A stretch of 64,000 nt of DNA, from the NCBI RefSeq assembly GCF_021401135.1, contig NZ_JACBFO010000004.1, positions 186,001 to 250,000 on the forward strand. Direction: 5' to 3'. The stretch comes from Azonexus sp. R2A61 (GTDB lineage: Bacteria > Pseudomonadota > Gammaproteobacteria > Burkholderiales > Rhodocyclaceae). Of this stretch, positions 23,078-33,557 are shown piece by piece; the stretch's first letter is position 1; every line of letters starts with the position of its first letter. The notes beneath the pieces are model-generated. The model had not been told where the DNA came from and did no database searches. It saw only the letters and a program-made list of their open reading frames with translations. Position numbers and translations under genes: made by a program.

Positions 23078-23469
23078 GCGCCCCGGAGCTGTTGCCGTGG
23101 TGGGTCGGCTTGCCGGTTTCGTTGTTGCTGGTACTCGGCGGCATCGTTGCGCTGACCGGTTGTCTCGGCCTGCTGCGTTTGCCCAGTTTCTACCAGCGCA
23201 TTCATGGTCCGGCGATCACCATCACCCTGGGCACCGGCTGCATCCTGATTGCTTCGATGCTGTATTTCTCGGCGCTGCAGTCGCGCCCGGTGATCCATGA
23301 ACTGCTGATCACGCTGTTCGTGTTGCTGACTGCGCCGATGGTGTCGATGCTGCTGATGCGTGCCGCTGTCTATCGCGATCAGCGCAAGCGCCGGCTGCCG
23401 GGGGAGGCGCCGGAAACCGGCGAAATCTATCCGCTGTCGGCGCGGCCGGCCGACAAGCGCGCCCCCTGA
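23074..23469 (+). CDS. mrpG: Mrp antiporter subunit G
   Basis: A 131-residue protein with three membrane helices. GCLGLLRLPSFYQRIHGPAITITLGTGCIL is the MnhG signature (FYQRIHGP close to the usual Y-R-H pattern), and HELLITLFVLLTAPMVSMLL forms the last helix. It ends the antiporter operon, nine bases before the convergent ubiH stop; no clear terminator is seen there. Confidence 0.93.
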   Translation: MSAPELLPWWVGLPVSLLLVLGGIVALTGCLGLLRLPSFYQRIHGPAITITLGTGCILIASMLYFSALQSRPVIHELLITLFVLLTAPMVSMLLMRAAVYRDQRKRRLPGEAPETGEIYPLSARPADKRAP

Positions 23470-23478
23470 GCCAGCGCT

Positions 23479-24624
23479 TTACGGCCAGGCGCGGGCGCCC
23501 CAGATCATCCGTCGGGCGACGAAATGACGGGCCGGCGGGCAGAGGTCGAGGCCGAGCAGGCCGAGCCCGCGGGCCAGCCGCAGCGGCGGGCTGTCATTGG
23601 AGAACAGACGCACCACCTTGTCGGTAAACCAGGCGCTGCCGCGACGATCCAACTGACGACCGGCGGCGTAGGCGGCAAGATCGCTGCGGTCGACGCCATC
23701 CCGACACAGGAATTCCGCCAGTTCCCAGGCGTCGCGCAGGCCGAGGTTGAAGCCCTGGCCGGATACCGGGTGCAGCGTTTGCGCGGTGTTGCCGATCCAG
23801 ACTTCGCGTCCCTTGACCAGTGTGTCGCGCAGGCGCAGCGCCAGCGGGAAGCGGCTGCGCGGGCCGGCAGCGGCGAAGCGCAGGCGCTCGCCGAACTGGG
23901 CCTGCAGTGCCGCCAGGAAGCGGCTGTCGTCCATGGCCATCACCGCGTCGGCCCGCGCCGGCGGCAGGGTGAACACGATGGAGAACTGCTCGCCGAGCGG
24001 CAGCAGCGCCAGCGGACCGTCCGGCGTAAAGCGCTCCCAGGCGCGGTTGCCGTGCTTCGGCGTCGGCGTCACTTCGCAGATCACCGCGTGCTGGGCGTAG
24101 TCGGCGACGGAAACCGCCGGATCGTCGTAGGCCGTCCCCTCGGCATGGACCAGCAGGCGGCAGCGGAAGCGGCGCATCGTGCCGTCGGCCTGGCGCAGCG
24201 CAACGGTGGCGCCGTCGTCGTCCGTATGGATGTCGATGATTTCCGCATCGGCCAGCAGGCTGTCGGCGGCGAGGTTGGCGGCCAGGGCGGCGGCGAGGTC
24301 GCGGTAGCGGACGACATAGCCGAGCGCCGGCAGTAGGTAGTCGGCCCGGTCGATCAGCGTGCGACCGAAGCCGTCTTTTTGCGATACATGGATGGTTTCG
24401 ATCGGTGTCGCCGCCCGCGTCGGCCAGCTGGCGATCTGTTCGAGCAATTCGCGCGCGCCGTGCGACAGGGCCAGCGCGCGCGGGTCGGCCTGCAGCGCTT
24501 GCTGCGGTCGACGGTCGATGAGCCGCGATTTCTGACCGCCGGCGGCGAGCGCCAGATGCAGCGTCATGCCGACCGGGCCGGCGCCGATGATCAGGATGTC
24601 GACGGTTTCGACGGGCTCAGTCAT
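23479..24624 (-). CDS. ubiH: UbiH-type FAD monooxygenase of ubiquinone synthesis
   Basis: A 381-residue flavoprotein hydroxylase of the UbiH/UbiF/VisC family. The N-terminal dinucleotide fold is ILIIGAGPVGMTLHLALA; the second FAD motif reads IGNTAQTLHPVSGQGFNLG, where GNxAQTLHP in place of GDAAH is characteristic of UbiH. It hydroxylates an octaprenylphenol intermediate of the quinone ring. It overlaps the pepP stop by eight bases; the pepP-ubiH pair is widely conserved. Exact ring position cannot be assigned from sequence because betaproteobacterial enzymes of this family vary in regioselectivity. Confidence 0.88.
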   Translation of the reverse strand: MTEPVETVDILIIGAGPVGMTLHLALAAGGQKSRLIDRRPQQALQADPRALALSHGARELLEQIASWPTRAATPIETIHVSQKDGFGRTLIDRADYLLPALGYVVRYRDLAAALAANLAADSLLADAEIIDIHTDDDGATVALRQADGTMRRFRCRLLVHAEGTAYDDPAVSVADYAQHAVICEVTPTPKHGNRAWERFTPDGPLALLPLGEQFSIVFTLPPARADAVMAMDDSRFLAALQAQFGERLRFAAAGPRSRFPLALRLRDTLVKGREVWIGNTAQTLHPVSGQGFNLGLRDAWELAEFLCRDGVDRSDLAAYAAGRQLDRRGSAWFTDKVVRLFSNDSPPLRLARGLGLLGLDLCPPARHFVARRMIWGARAWP

Positions 24625-25915
24625 GGCGCATCACTTCCTCGATCTCGGCCACCGTCTTCGGTGCTGTCGTATAGACATCGCAACCCTCGGCAGTGACGCG
24701 CACGTCGTCCTCGATGCGGATGCCGATGCCGGCCAGCGCGGCCGGTACGTCGGCGGCCGGGCGGATGTAGAGGCCGGGTTCGACGGTGACGGTCATGCCC
24801 GGCTGCAACACCGTCCATTGCTCGCCATCCTTGTATTCGCCGGCGTCGTGCACATCGAGGCCGAGCCAGTGACCGGTGCGGTGCATGTAAAAGCGGCGGA
24901 AATCGCCCTTCTCGATCAGGTTGTCGAGGTCGCCGCTGAGCAGCTTGAGGTCGACCAGGCCCTCTGTCAGCACGCGCACGGCGGCGTCGTGCGCCTCCAT
25001 GAAGTGGCGGCCGGGGGCGGTGGCGGCGAAGGCGGCGTTCTGTGCTGCTAGCACGATTTCGTAGACGTCCTTCTGCGCCGCGCTGAAGCGGCCATTGACC
25101 GGGAAGGTACGGGTGATGTCGGCGGCGTAGCCGGCGACCTCGCAGCCGGCGTCGATCAGTACCAGCGTGTGGTCGTTCAACAGCTTGTCGTTCTCGACAT
25201 AGTGCAGCACGCAGGCATTCGCCCCGCCGGCGACGATGGGCGTGTAGGCGTGGCCGTCGGCGCCGCGCTTGCGGAATTCGTAGGACAGCTCGGCTTCCAG
25301 CTCGTACTCGGCCATGCCGGGGCGGCAGGCGCGCATGGCGCGGGCGTGGCCGGCGCTGGCGATGTCGGCGGCGCGTTGCTGGATGGCGGCTTCGGCGTCG
25401 TCCTTGATCAGGCGCATGGCATCGAGTTCGGCGCGCAGCTCATGGATGGCGCGCGGCGCCCGTTTGCCGGCCCGGCTCTGGGCGCGCACGGCGTTCAGCG
25501 CCTTGGCGATGCGCGCATCCCACTCGGCGTCGTGGCCGAGGGCGTGCCACAAAGTGCTGCGGTCGACGAGCAATTCGGGCAGTTTTTTCTCCAGTTGCTC
25601 AATCGGGTAGGCGGCGTCGAAGCCGAAAGCCGTCTTTGCCGCCTTCGGGCCGTAGCGGTAGCCGTCCCAGATTTCCCGCTCTTCATGCTTCTCGCGGCAG
25701 AACAGGATGGACTTCGGCTTCTTGCCGCCGACCAGCACCAGCACCGCTTCCGGCTCCGGAAATCCGGTGAGGTACCAGAAGTAGCTGTCGAAACGGTAGG
25801 GATAGTGCGCGTCGCGATTGCGTACGACTTCCGGCGCCGTCGGGATGATGGCGACGCCGTCACCGATGGTTTGCAGCAGGCGCTTGCGGCGGGCGAGAAA
25901 GTGGGCGTGGCTCAT
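24617..25915 (-). CDS. pepP: Xaa-Pro aminopeptidase (aminopeptidase P, M24B)
   Basis: A 432-residue dinuclear metal peptidase removing N-terminal residues linked to proline. The creatinase-type N-domain (residues 1-about 165) starts FLARRKRLLQTIGDGVAIIP and has FDSYFWYLTGFPEPEAVLVL. Metal ligands are visible: Asp in LIDAGCEVAGYAADITRTFP (two), His in HRTGHWLGLDVHDAGEY, Glu in VTVEPGLYI and Glu in RIEDDVRVT. The ATG overlaps the murU stop by four bases. Cytoplasmic housekeeping enzyme. Confidence 0.95.
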   Translation of the reverse strand: MSHAHFLARRKRLLQTIGDGVAIIPTAPEVVRNRDAHYPYRFDSYFWYLTGFPEPEAVLVLVGGKKPKSILFCREKHEEREIWDGYRYGPKAAKTAFGFDAAYPIEQLEKKLPELLVDRSTLWHALGHDAEWDARIAKALNAVRAQSRAGKRAPRAIHELRAELDAMRLIKDDAEAAIQQRAADIASAGHARAMRACRPGMAEYELEAELSYEFRKRGADGHAYTPIVAGGANACVLHYVENDKLLNDHTLVLIDAGCEVAGYAADITRTFPVNGRFSAAQKDVYEIVLAAQNAAFAATAPGRHFMEAHDAAVRVLTEGLVDLKLLSGDLDNLIEKGDFRRFYMHRTGHWLGLDVHDAGEYKDGEQWTVLQPGMTVTVEPGLYIRPAADVPAALAGIGIRIEDDVRVTAEGCDVYTTAPKTVAEIEEVMRHD

Positions 25916-26595
25916 GCGTTCCTCAATTCGGCATCCAGTTCGGCCAGACGTTCCGGCGTTCCTACGTCGACCCAGCGGCCGGCGTAGCGTTCCCCGCGCA
26001 GCGTGCCGGCAGCGATGGCGGCGTCGAGCAGGGGGCGCAGCTTGAGCGGCTGGCCGACCGGCACGTCCTTGAAAAAACTGGGCGAAAATACGCCGATGCC
26101 GGCGTAGGTGAGTGTTTGCTCACCCTGGGCAAAAACCACCTTGTCGCCGTCCAGGCTGAAGTCGCCGCCGCGGTGATGGGCTGGGTTGGCGACCATCAGC
26201 AGATGCGCCGGGCCGGACGAAAATCCTGCGGTCGACGGCAAAAAATGCTCAAAATTTATGTCGCACCAGATGTCGCCATTGACCACCAGGAAGGGCTGGT
26301 CGCCGAGCAGCGGCAAGGCCTGGGCGATGCCGCCGGCGGTTTCCAGCGCGCCCGGCGGTTCCGGCGAGTAGGCGATGCGGAGTCCCCACTGCGAACCATC
26401 GCCGAGTGCCTGCTCGATCTGCGCGCCGAGGTGGGCGTGGTTGATGAGCACCTCGCGGAAGCCGGCCGCCGCCAGCTTTTCCAGGTGCCAGACGATCAGC
26501 GGCTTGCCGCCAGCGACCAGCAGCGGCTTCGGCGTGTGGTCGGTGAGCGGCCGCATGCGTTCGCCGCGGCCGGCGGCAAGGATGAAGGCTTTCAT
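25912..26595 (-). CDS. murU: N-acetylmuramate-1-phosphate uridylyltransferase
   Basis: A 227-residue sugar-1-phosphate nucleotidyltransferase. The N-terminal signature AAGRGERMRPLTDHTPKPLL is complete, and LETAGGIAQALPLLGDQPFLVVNGDIW carries the metal-binding Asp. The neighbour amgK and the length match the peptidoglycan-recycling MurU rather than a longer GlmU or RfbA. It makes UDP-MurNAc from MurNAc-1-phosphate and UTP, bypassing the fosfomycin-sensitive MurA step. The TAATG junction with amgK shows coupling. Confidence 0.88.
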   Translation of the reverse strand: MKAFILAAGRGERMRPLTDHTPKPLLVAGGKPLIVWHLEKLAAAGFREVLINHAHLGAQIEQALGDGSQWGLRIAYSPEPPGALETAGGIAQALPLLGDQPFLVVNGDIWCDINFEHFLPSTAGFSSGPAHLLMVANPAHHRGGDFSLDGDKVVFAQGEQTLTYAGIGVFSPSFFKDVPVGQPLKLRPLLDAAIAAGTLRGERYAGRWVDVGTPERLAELDAELRNA

Positions 26596-27611
26596 TACTT
26601 GTAGCGGTAGCCGATCAGCTCGGTGTTGCCTTCGAGGCGGTCGAACAGGTTCTGCAGCGGCTTCAGCTGCAGGTAGCGGCTGGCGGTCTTGCGCGCGTAG
26701 TTGATGAAGCGCGGCAGGTCTTCGCTGTATTTTTCCTTGCCGTCGCGGTACTTCAGGCGGCAGAAGATGCCGAGCACCTTGAGGTGGCGTTGCAGGCCCA
26801 TCAGCTCGTATTCGCGCCAGAAGGCGCCGAAGTCCTCGCGCACCGGCAGGCCGGCGGCGCGGGCCTTTTCCCAGTAACGGACAACCCAGTCGATTTCCTG
26901 CTCTTCTTCCCAGGAAATGAAGGCGTCGCGGAAGAGCGAGACGACGTCGTAGGTGATCGGGCCGTAGACCGCGTCCTGGAAGTCGATGATGCCCGGCGTC
27001 AGCGTTTCCTCGCTCTCGACGACCATCAGGTTGCGCGGCATGAAGTCGCGGTGCACGAACACCTTGGGCTGGCCGAGCGCCGAGTTGATGAGGAACTTGA
27101 AGGTCCGGTCGAGCATCACCTTGTCTTCGTCGGCGAGTTCGATGCCGAGGTGGCGGCCGACGTACCATTCCGGGAAGAGGTCGAGCTCGCGGCGCAGCAG
27201 GGTGCCGTCGTAGGGCGGCAGCGTCGCGGCGGTGGACGACAACTGCCACTGCACGAGCGTGTCGAGCACCGGACGCATCAGCGTGTCGGCCAGCGACAGA
27301 TCGGCGTTGAGTGCATCGAGATAGCCGATGCGGCCGAGGTCGGTGAGGACGAGGAAGCCGTTATCGAGGTCCTGGTCGAGGATGCGTGGCGCAGCCAGCT
27401 TGGCCTTGGCGAGCAGACCGGCGACGTGGATGAAGGGTTTGCAGTCTTCCTTGTCCGGCGGCGCGTCCATCAGGATGCGCGTGCTGCCGTCCGGCCAGGT
27501 CAGGCGGAAGTAGCGGCGGAAGCTGGCGTCGGCGGAGGCCGGGGCGAGGGAGACGGATTGTTCGGGAAAGCGCTGGGCGACCCAGTCGTTAACAAGTTGA
27601 TCGCGCGACAT
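26595..27611 (-). CDS. amgK: Anomeric MurNAc/GlcNAc kinase
   Basis: A 338-residue kinase of the aminoglycoside phosphotransferase fold. The N-terminal lobe holds ASADASFRRYFRLTWPDGST; the catalytic loop is VFVHRDFMPRNLM and the metal loop GIIDFQDAVYGP. It phosphorylates the anomeric carbon of recycled MurNAc, feeding MurU. It starts the amgK-murU-pepP-ubiH series and is divergent from lptD, joining peptidoglycan recycling and outer-membrane assembly genes as in many beta- and gammaproteobacteria. Confidence 0.9.
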   Translation of the reverse strand: MSRDQLVNDWVAQRFPEQSVSLAPASADASFRRYFRLTWPDGSTRILMDAPPDKEDCKPFIHVAGLLAKAKLAAPRILDQDLDNGFLVLTDLGRIGYLDALNADLSLADTLMRPVLDTLVQWQLSSTAATLPPYDGTLLRRELDLFPEWYVGRHLGIELADEDKVMLDRTFKFLINSALGQPKVFVHRDFMPRNLMVVESEETLTPGIIDFQDAVYGPITYDVVSLFRDAFISWEEEQEIDWVVRYWEKARAAGLPVREDFGAFWREYELMGLQRHLKVLGIFCRLKYRDGKEKYSEDLPRFINYARKTASRYLQLKPLQNLFDRLEGNTELIGYRYK

Positions 27612-27632
27612 CGGGTGGTGGACGGTTCGTTG

Positions 27633-27650
27633 TAGAATGGCGCGATTCTA
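27633..27650. promoter_or_regulatory. Divergent -10-like palindrome between amgK and lptD
   Basis: TAGAAT-GGCGCG-ATTCTA gives a TAGAAT -10-like hexamer on each strand within the 87-base gap. It could place promoters for both amgK and lptD, or be an operator. Matching -35 boxes are not convincing. Confidence 0.35.
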
Positions 27651-27698
27651 ACACCCGGGTGCCTGCCGTTCCGGCGCTGGCCCGCTTCGCTTCGCCGC

Positions 27699-30206
27699 AT
27701 GACAGGATTCTCCCGACGCCCGATCGCCACGCTGATCTGCTGCCTCTTTGCCGGGGTGCCGGCAGCGCGGGCGTCTGTCGAAGCGCAAGCGCCGGCTGAT
27801 GCGGCAGTCCGCCCGCCGATGATGGTGGCGGTCATCGAAGCTTCGCCGTTGCGTGTCGACCGGCGCTTCGATGTGCTTTCCCGGATGCGGGCGGCACGCA
27901 AGCTGGCAGCCAGCGAGAAGCTCCCGGGGACGCCGCTGCCACCGAAACCGGATGACGACTATCCGCTGTTCCTGATCGCCGATCAGATGGAAGGGCAGAC
28001 CGACGAGTCGACGCTGGCCGAGGGCAATGTCGAATTGCGTCGCTCCGGACAACTGCTCTACGCCGATCGCGTCCGCTACCGGCCGATCGACGATGAGGTC
28101 GAGGCCGACGGCAATGTGCGGCTGGTGCAGGATGGCAGCGAGATCGATGCGGTCCGGATGAAGATGCGGATGGCCGAGCAGATCGGTTTTGCCGATCAGG
28201 CACATTATTCGTTCGAGCGCGAGGTGCGTAGCCGTCTGTACGACAAGGGGCAGACGGTGGTGTCGGTAGCCAGCGTCAACGGCGCCAACAGCGGCGCGCC
28301 GATGATGCTCAACGTGCCGGACATCTATGGTTTGCCGACGGCGATGCCGCCGCGCCGGCGGACTTTTGGCAGTGGTGAGGCCGAGCGTATCGATTTCGAA
28401 GGCGAAAACCGGATTTCGCTGAGTCGTGCCACCTATTCGACCTGCAAGCCCGACGAGGCCGACTGGTATTTGCGCGCCGAACGCATGCACCTCGATCAGG
28501 ATGCCAACGAAGGGACGGCAACGAATGCCTCGCTGTGGTTCAAGGGGGCGCCGATTTTCTACACTCCAGGCGCCTGGTTCCCGCTCAGCGACGACCGTCG
28601 GTCGGGCCTGTTGTCGCCAACGCTGAAGCATTCGACGAAGACCGGCCTCGACTTTTCGCTGCCTTTTTACTGGAATGTCGCTCCCAACTACGACGCTACC
28701 TTCTATCCGCGCTACATGAGTCGGCGCGGTGCCCAGCTGGGGGTCGAGGCGCGTTATCTGGACGAGTACCAGACTGCCGAATGGCGGGTCGAGTACATGC
28801 CGCACGATACCCTGTTCGGTGAGCGTCGTTACGCCTACGGCTTGAAGAACAACGTCAATTTCGGCAACGGCTTTTCCGGCAGCTTCGACTGGAATGGCGT
28901 GTCGGACGACTGGTACTGGGAAGACATGTCGTCGCGCCTGTTGCAGACCTCGCAGACCCAGTTGCCCAGACGGGTGACGCTCGCCTATGCGCCGGCATCG
29001 TGGCTGCAGACTTCGTTGCAGGTGTTGCGCTATCAGACCCTGCAACCGAATCCGGATTTTCCGATTGCGCGGCCCTATTTCCTGGAGCCGCGCATCAATG
29101 TGCTCGGCTACAAGGCCAACGTCCTGGGTACCGACTTCAGCCTGATCGGCCAGTATTCCCGCTTCACGCACGAGGAGTCGTCGATCAAGGACGTCGGTCA
29201 GCGGATGGTGCTCTATCCGCAACTGTCCTTGCCCATCGTGCATCCGGCCTTTCAGCTGACGCCGAAGATCGGGCTGCACATGACCAGCTATGCGATCGAT
29301 CGCGCGCTGGCCAACGGCGGGCAATCCGAGAATATTTCGCGGACCCTGCCGATCTTCACGCTGGATTCGTCGGTGGTTTTTGAGCGTGAAGACAGTTTCC
29401 TGGGGGCCGGTTACATCCAGACCCTGGAGCCTCGTCTCTACTACGTTCGCATCCCTTATCGCGACCAGAGCAACATTCCGGTATTCGATACCGGCCTGAG
29501 CGATTTCAATTTCGCCCAGATTTTCTCCGAAAACCGCTACAGCGGTTATGACCGGATCAATGATGCCAATCAGCTGACGGCGGCGCTGACCACGCGTATC
29601 CTCGACAGCGAGACGGGGGCCGAGCGTTTCCGGGCGATGCTCGGGCAGCGTTATTACTTCGACCGTCAGCGCGTCAGCCTGCCGAATGAGACGACGCGGG
29701 AGGAAAACTTCTCCAACCTCATCGCCTCGGTCAGCGGCCTGCTGGCCCCGAAGACCTACGCCGAGATGACCTGGGAGTACAACTACAAGGACAGCCAGAA
29801 CGAGCGCTTCTCCGCCGGCGTCCGTTTCCAGCCCGATTACGGCAAGGTGCTGGCAGCCAGTTACCGTTACACGCGCGATCCACTGACCGATCTGGCGACC
29901 GTCGATCAGGTCGATGTTGCCGGCCAGTGGCCGCTGTCCTCCCGCTGGTACGCAGTTGGCCGTTACAATTACTCGATGCGCGACCATCAACTGCTGGAAG
30001 CGATCGGCGGCCTGGAGTACAACGCCGGCTGCTGGGCGATCCGTGTGGTCGGCCAGCGCCTGAACGCAGTTTCCGGCACCCCCAACGATTCCATCTACCT
30101 GCAGCTCGAATTGCAGGATTTCGCCAGTATCGGCTCCAATCCGCTCAAACTGCTGCGGCGTAGCGTGCCCGGCTACGGCAAAATCAACGAATTGCCGGAT
30201 AACTGA
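27699..30206 (+). CDS. lptD: LPS-assembly protein LptD
   Basis: An 835-residue outer-membrane protein that, with LptE, inserts lipopolysaccharide into the outer leaflet. A signal peptide ([15 protein letters not shown]) is followed by a low-complexity stretch, the OstA/LptD N-domain (about residues 85-200: [37 protein letters not shown]) and a long beta-barrel with alternating aromatic strands. Family strings include [26 protein letters not shown] and LSLPFYWN-like [20 protein letters not shown]. Few cysteines are present (residue near [13 protein letters not shown] and NAGCWAIRV near the end), fitting the conserved disulfide. First gene of lptD-surA-pdxA-rsmA. Confidence 0.96.
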   Translation: MTGFSRRPIATLICCLFAGVPAARASVEAQAPADAAVRPPMMVAVIEASPLRVDRRFDVLSRMRAARKLAASEKLPGTPLPPKPDDDYPLFLIADQMEGQTDESTLAEGNVELRRSGQLLYADRVRYRPIDDEVEADGNVRLVQDGSEIDAVRMKMRMAEQIGFADQAHYSFEREVRSRLYDKGQTVVSVASVNGANSGAPMMLNVPDIYGLPTAMPPRRRTFGSGEAERIDFEGENRISLSRATYSTCKPDEADWYLRAERMHLDQDANEGTATNASLWFKGAPIFYTPGAWFPLSDDRRSGLLSPTLKHSTKTGLDFSLPFYWNVAPNYDATFYPRYMSRRGAQLGVEARYLDEYQTAEWRVEYMPHDTLFGERRYAYGLKNNVNFGNGFSGSFDWNGVSDDWYWEDMSSRLLQTSQTQLPRRVTLAYAPASWLQTSLQVLRYQTLQPNPDFPIARPYFLEPRINVLGYKANVLGTDFSLIGQYSRFTHEESSIKDVGQRMVLYPQLSLPIVHPAFQLTPKIGLHMTSYAIDRALANGGQSENISRTLPIFTLDSSVVFEREDSFLGAGYIQTLEPRLYYVRIPYRDQSNIPVFDTGLSDFNFAQIFSENRYSGYDRINDANQLTAALTTRILDSETGAERFRAMLGQRYYFDRQRVSLPNETTREENFSNLIASVSGLLAPKTYAEMTWEYNYKDSQNERFSAGVRFQPDYGKVLAASYRYTRDPLTDLATVDQVDVAGQWPLSSRWYAVGRYNYSMRDHQLLEAIGGLEYNAGCWAIRVVGQRLNAVSGTPNDSIYLQLELQDFASIGSNPLKLLRRSVPGYGKINELPDN

Positions 30207-30224
30207 CAGCCTCATTTTCATCAC

Positions 30225-31520
30225 ATGACCAGATTCCTGACTGCCCTTTGCCTTCTCCTGTCGCTGTTCGCCCTGCCGACGAAAACCGTGCTGGCCGAAA
30301 CGCAGGATGCCGACTTCATCGTCGCCGTCGTCGGCGATGGCGTGATCACCCATAACGAACTCAAGTCCCGGCTGGCCGGGGTGCTGCGCCAACTCGAGAA
30401 GCAGGGAACGCCCCTGCCGCCGCAGGATGTGCTGGAGCGCCAGATGCTTGAGCGGATGATCATGGAACGCGCGCAGTTCTCGTATGCCAAGGAAAGCGGC
30501 CTGCGTATCGACGATGCCCAACTGGAACAGGCGCTCGGCCGCATCGCCGCCGGCAACAACCTGAGCCCGGCACAGTTTCGCAGCGCACTGGAAAAGGACG
30601 GTGTTTCCTATGCCCAGTTCCGCGAGGAAATCCGCGGCGAAATGACGATGGCCCGTCTGCGTGAGCGCGAGGTCGAAAGCAAGCTGGTGGTTTCCGAGGG
30701 CGAGATCGACAACTATCTCGCCAATCAGACCGCCAGCGGCGGCAACGAGGAATACCAGCTCGCCCACATCCTGTTGCGGGCGCCGGAGTCGGCTTCGCCG
30801 GAACAGTTGCAGAAACTTCGCCTGCGCGGCGAACAGGCGCTGGCCAAGGCCCGGGGCGGCGACAACTTCGCCGAATTGACCGCGGCCTATTCCGATGCGC
30901 CGGACGCCCTGCAGGGCGGCAATCTCGGCTGGCGTCCGTTGAGCCGCCTGCCGCAACTCTATGCAGAAATCGCCGGGCGTCTCGGTGAGGGTCAGGTCAG
31001 CGACCTGTTGCGTTCGTCGGCCGGTTTCCACATCGTCAAGCTGCTCGGCAAGCGAGGGGGCAACGGGCCGGTGTCGATCCAGCAGACGCATGCGCGGCAT
31101 ATCCTGATCCGGGTCAATGAAGTGACCTCGGAAAGCGAGGCGAAGCACAAGCTGGACATCGTTCGCGAGCGCATCGTCAACGGCCAGGATTTCGCCGAAC
31201 AGGCCCGGTTGTATTCGCAGGACGGTTCGGCGGCCAAGGGCGGCGATCTCGGCTGGCTGAATCCCGGCGATACGGTGCCGGAATTCGAGCGGGCGATGAA
31301 TGCCCTGAAGCCGGGCGAACTGAGCGAGGTCGTGCAGTCGCCGTTCGGCATGCACCTGATTCAGGTCATCGAGCGCCGCGAAAAGGACGTTTCGGCGGAG
31401 CGCCAGCGCACGGTTGCCCGTCAGGCGATCCGTGAGCGCAAGCTCGACGAGGCGTATCAGGACTGGCTGCGCCAGTTGCGTGACCGTACCTACGTCGAGA
31501 ATCGCCTGGAGCAGCAATGA
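30225..31520 (+). CDS. surA: Periplasmic peptidyl-prolyl isomerase/chaperone SurA
   Basis: A 431-residue secreted chaperone for outer-membrane proteins. A signal peptide ends near VLAETQDAD, then the N-terminal chaperone region (VVGDGVITHNELKSRLAGVL). Two parvulin domains follow: about residues 178-280 (EYQLAHILLRAPES) and about 288-390 (THARHILIRVNEV ... GGDLGWLNPGDTVPEFERAM). Length and two-parvulin layout match E. coli SurA. Its stop overlaps the pdxA ATG by four bases. Confidence 0.96.
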   Translation: MTRFLTALCLLLSLFALPTKTVLAETQDADFIVAVVGDGVITHNELKSRLAGVLRQLEKQGTPLPPQDVLERQMLERMIMERAQFSYAKESGLRIDDAQLEQALGRIAAGNNLSPAQFRSALEKDGVSYAQFREEIRGEMTMARLREREVESKLVVSEGEIDNYLANQTASGGNEEYQLAHILLRAPESASPEQLQKLRLRGEQALAKARGGDNFAELTAAYSDAPDALQGGNLGWRPLSRLPQLYAEIAGRLGEGQVSDLLRSSAGFHIVKLLGKRGGNGPVSIQQTHARHILIRVNEVTSESEAKHKLDIVRERIVNGQDFAEQARLYSQDGSAAKGGDLGWLNPGDTVPEFERAMNALKPGELSEVVQSPFGMHLIQVIERREKDVSAERQRTVARQAIRERKLDEAYQDWLRQLRDRTYVENRLEQQ

Positions 31521-32509
31521 GCGAACCGGTGATCGCCGTCACCAGCGGCGAACCGGCCGGCATCGGTCCCGAACTGTGTCTGCGTCTGGCGGGGTGGTCC
31601 GGCGCCGGGCGCCCGGTTGTGCTCGCCGACCGCCAACTGCTGCAAGCCCGGGCGACGGCGCTTGCGGTCGACGTCGAAATCCGTGATTTTTCGCCGGAAA
31701 CGCCGGTCGACCGCAATACTCTGGAAGTCATCCACGTTCCGCTGCGCGCGGCGGCCGACGCCGGTCGCCTCGATCCGGCCAATGCGGCCTACGTGCTCGA
31801 ACTGCTCGACCGCGCGCTAGTCGGTTGTCAGTCCGGCGAATTCGCGGCAATGGCGACGGCGCCGGTACACAAGGGCGTGATCAACGCCGGTGGCGTGCCG
31901 TTCACCGGCCACACCGAATACCTCGCCGAAAAGACCGCGACGCCGCTGGTGGTCATGATGCTTGCCGGCGATACGCCGCACGGTCCGCTGCGCGTCGCAC
32001 TGGCGACCACGCACCTGCCGCTGCGCGAGGTGCCCGACGCCCTGACGGCGGATCTGCTCGAACATACGCTGCGCATTCTCGACGCCGATCTGCGCGGCAA
32101 GTACGGCGTCGCCGAGCCGCATATCCTGGTCGCCGGGCTCAATCCGCACGCGGGGGAAGGCGGCTATCTCGGGCGCGAGGAGATCGAGGTCATCGCGCCG
32201 GCGCTGGAACGGCTGCGTGCCGACGGCTTGCGGCTGTCCGGCCCGTACCCGGCCGACACGATGTTCACGCCACCCGTGCTGGCCGGCGGCGACGCCGTGC
32301 TGGCGATGTTCCACGACCAGGGGCTGACTGCCCTCAAGTATGCAACCTTCGGCCGTGGCATCAACGTCACGCTTGGTCTGCCCATCATCCGTACCTCGGT
32401 GGACCACGGCACGGCGCTCGAACTGGCCGGTACCGGCAAGGCCGATGCCGGCAGCCTGTTCGCAGCGGTCGGCGAAGCCGCACGCATGGCAGCAAGGAAA
32501 AAATCATGA
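31517..32509 (+). CDS. pdxA: 4-hydroxythreonine-4-phosphate dehydrogenase
   Basis: A 330-residue NAD-dependent enzyme of the DXP-dependent pyridoxal phosphate pathway. The N-terminus [18 protein letters not shown], the metal-ligand region [10 protein letters not shown], the [16 protein letters not shown] string, [10 protein letters not shown] and [13 protein letters not shown] are diagnostic. A candidate for an earlier step of the same pathway, epd, lies at 60592-61644. ATGA overlaps at both ends show tight coupling with surA and rsmA. Confidence 0.96.
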   Translation: MSEPVIAVTSGEPAGIGPELCLRLAGWSGAGRPVVLADRQLLQARATALAVDVEIRDFSPETPVDRNTLEVIHVPLRAAADAGRLDPANAAYVLELLDRALVGCQSGEFAAMATAPVHKGVINAGGVPFTGHTEYLAEKTATPLVVMMLAGDTPHGPLRVALATTHLPLREVPDALTADLLEHTLRILDADLRGKYGVAEPHILVAGLNPHAGEGGYLGREEIEVIAPALERLRADGLRLSGPYPADTMFTPPVLAGGDAVLAMFHDQGLTALKYATFGRGINVTLGLPIIRTSVDHGTALELAGTGKADAGSLFAAVGEAARMAARKKS

Positions 32510-33276
32510 AGGGACATGTCGCCCGCAAGAGATTCGGCCAGAACTTCCTGATCGACCGGGGCATCATCGGTGCCATCGTCTCGGCAATCGATCCCAAACG
32601 GAACGATACCGTCGTCGAAATCGGCCCCGGCCTTGGCGCTATCACCATTCCGTTGCTGGAGCGTGTCGACCGGCTGCACGTCGTCGAGATCGACCGCGAC
32701 CTGATCGCCCGCCTGAAAAAACAGCACGCGCCCGAGCGCCTGAGCATCCACGAAGGCGATGCGCTGGCCTTCGACTTCGCCAGCATCGGCAGCGATCTGC
32801 GGCTGGTCGGCAATCTGCCGTACAACATTTCGACGCCGCTGCTCTTTCACCTGGCCTGCTACGGTCAACAAGTGCGCGACATGCATTTCATGCTGCAGAA
32901 GGAAGTCGTCGAGCGCATGGTTGCCGAGCCCGGCAACGCCGATTACGGCCGGCTGTCGGTGATGCTGCAGTACAGTTTCTGGCTGGAGTGGTTGATCGAC
33001 GTGCCGCCGGAAAGCTTCGATCCGCCGCCCAAGGTCGACTCGGCCGTGGTCCGGCTGATTCCCAAGCCACTTGAAGCGTTGACCGCAAGATCGCCGGCGA
33101 TGCTCGAGAAAGTCGTCCAGGCCGCGTTCGCGCAACGCCGGAAAATGCTGCGCAACACGCTGAAAGGCGTGCTCGACGAAGCAGGCTTCGCGGCCTTGTC
33201 GATCGCCCCGACGCTGCGCCCCGAAGACCTGCCGGTCGAGGATTACGTGCGTATCGCCAACTATCTCACCCGCTGA
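32506..33276 (+). CDS. rsmA: 16S rRNA dimethyladenosine transferase (RsmA/KsgA)
   Basis: A 256-residue methyltransferase that dimethylates two adjacent adenosines near the 3' end of 16S rRNA. It begins [20 protein letters not shown]; the SAM site is [19 protein letters not shown], the acidic loop [11 protein letters not shown], and the catalytic motif [14 protein letters not shown]. The C-terminal domain contains [15 protein letters not shown]. Length is typical. The real start is the ATG in ATGA overlapping pdxA; open sequence further upstream is antisense-like. Confidence 0.97.
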   Translation: MKGHVARKRFGQNFLIDRGIIGAIVSAIDPKRNDTVVEIGPGLGAITIPLLERVDRLHVVEIDRDLIARLKKQHAPERLSIHEGDALAFDFASIGSDLRLVGNLPYNISTPLLFHLACYGQQVRDMHFMLQKEVVERMVAEPGNADYGRLSVMLQYSFWLEWLIDVPPESFDPPPKVDSAVVRLIPKPLEALTARSPAMLEKVVQAAFAQRRKMLRNTLKGVLDEAGFAALSIAPTLRPEDLPVEDYVRIANYLTR

Positions 33277-33295
33277 AACTGGGTAGATACTTCCT

Positions 33296-33499
33296 TCAGT
33301 CCGGTTGTCCGGGTTTGCGGCAGGCGCTGTCCCGGAACGGCCCCTGAACCATCACCCAGCCATCGCCGGGCGGCGTTTGCGAGCAGAGGATCAGCGGGTC
33401 GTTGGCATTCTGCCAGCGGTACCAGGCGGCTGGGCCGGCGAGACTGACGCCGCTTTGCGACAGCAGGGCGACGACGGAAATGACGAAAATCGTGCGCAT
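33296..33499 (-). CDS. Small secreted protein of unknown function
   Basis: A 67-residue protein with a clear signal peptide (MRTIFVISVVALLSQSGVSL, cleavage near SLA-GPA) and a mature part of about 45 residues rich in Trp and Pro with two cysteines (LILCSQTPPGDGWVMVQGPF, then DSACRKPG), so probably one disulfide. The start at 33499 has CCCC-GGG context with only a weak GGGGAAA upstream. It is convergent with rsmA. No family recognised. Confidence 0.55.
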   Translation of the reverse strand: MRTIFVISVVALLSQSGVSLAGPAAWYRWQNANDPLILCSQTPPGDGWVMVQGPFRDSACRKPGQPD

Positions 33500-33557
33500 G
33501 AGGGGTTTCCCCGCGGGATGAGTGAATCCGCTCAGGTTACGGGAGGCCATCCGAGTG

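Noticed and set aside
27648..31517. A nearly 1,300-codon open frame opposite lptD and surA
   Set aside because: Composition is that of an antisense shadow; lptD and surA on the other strand are unmistakable.
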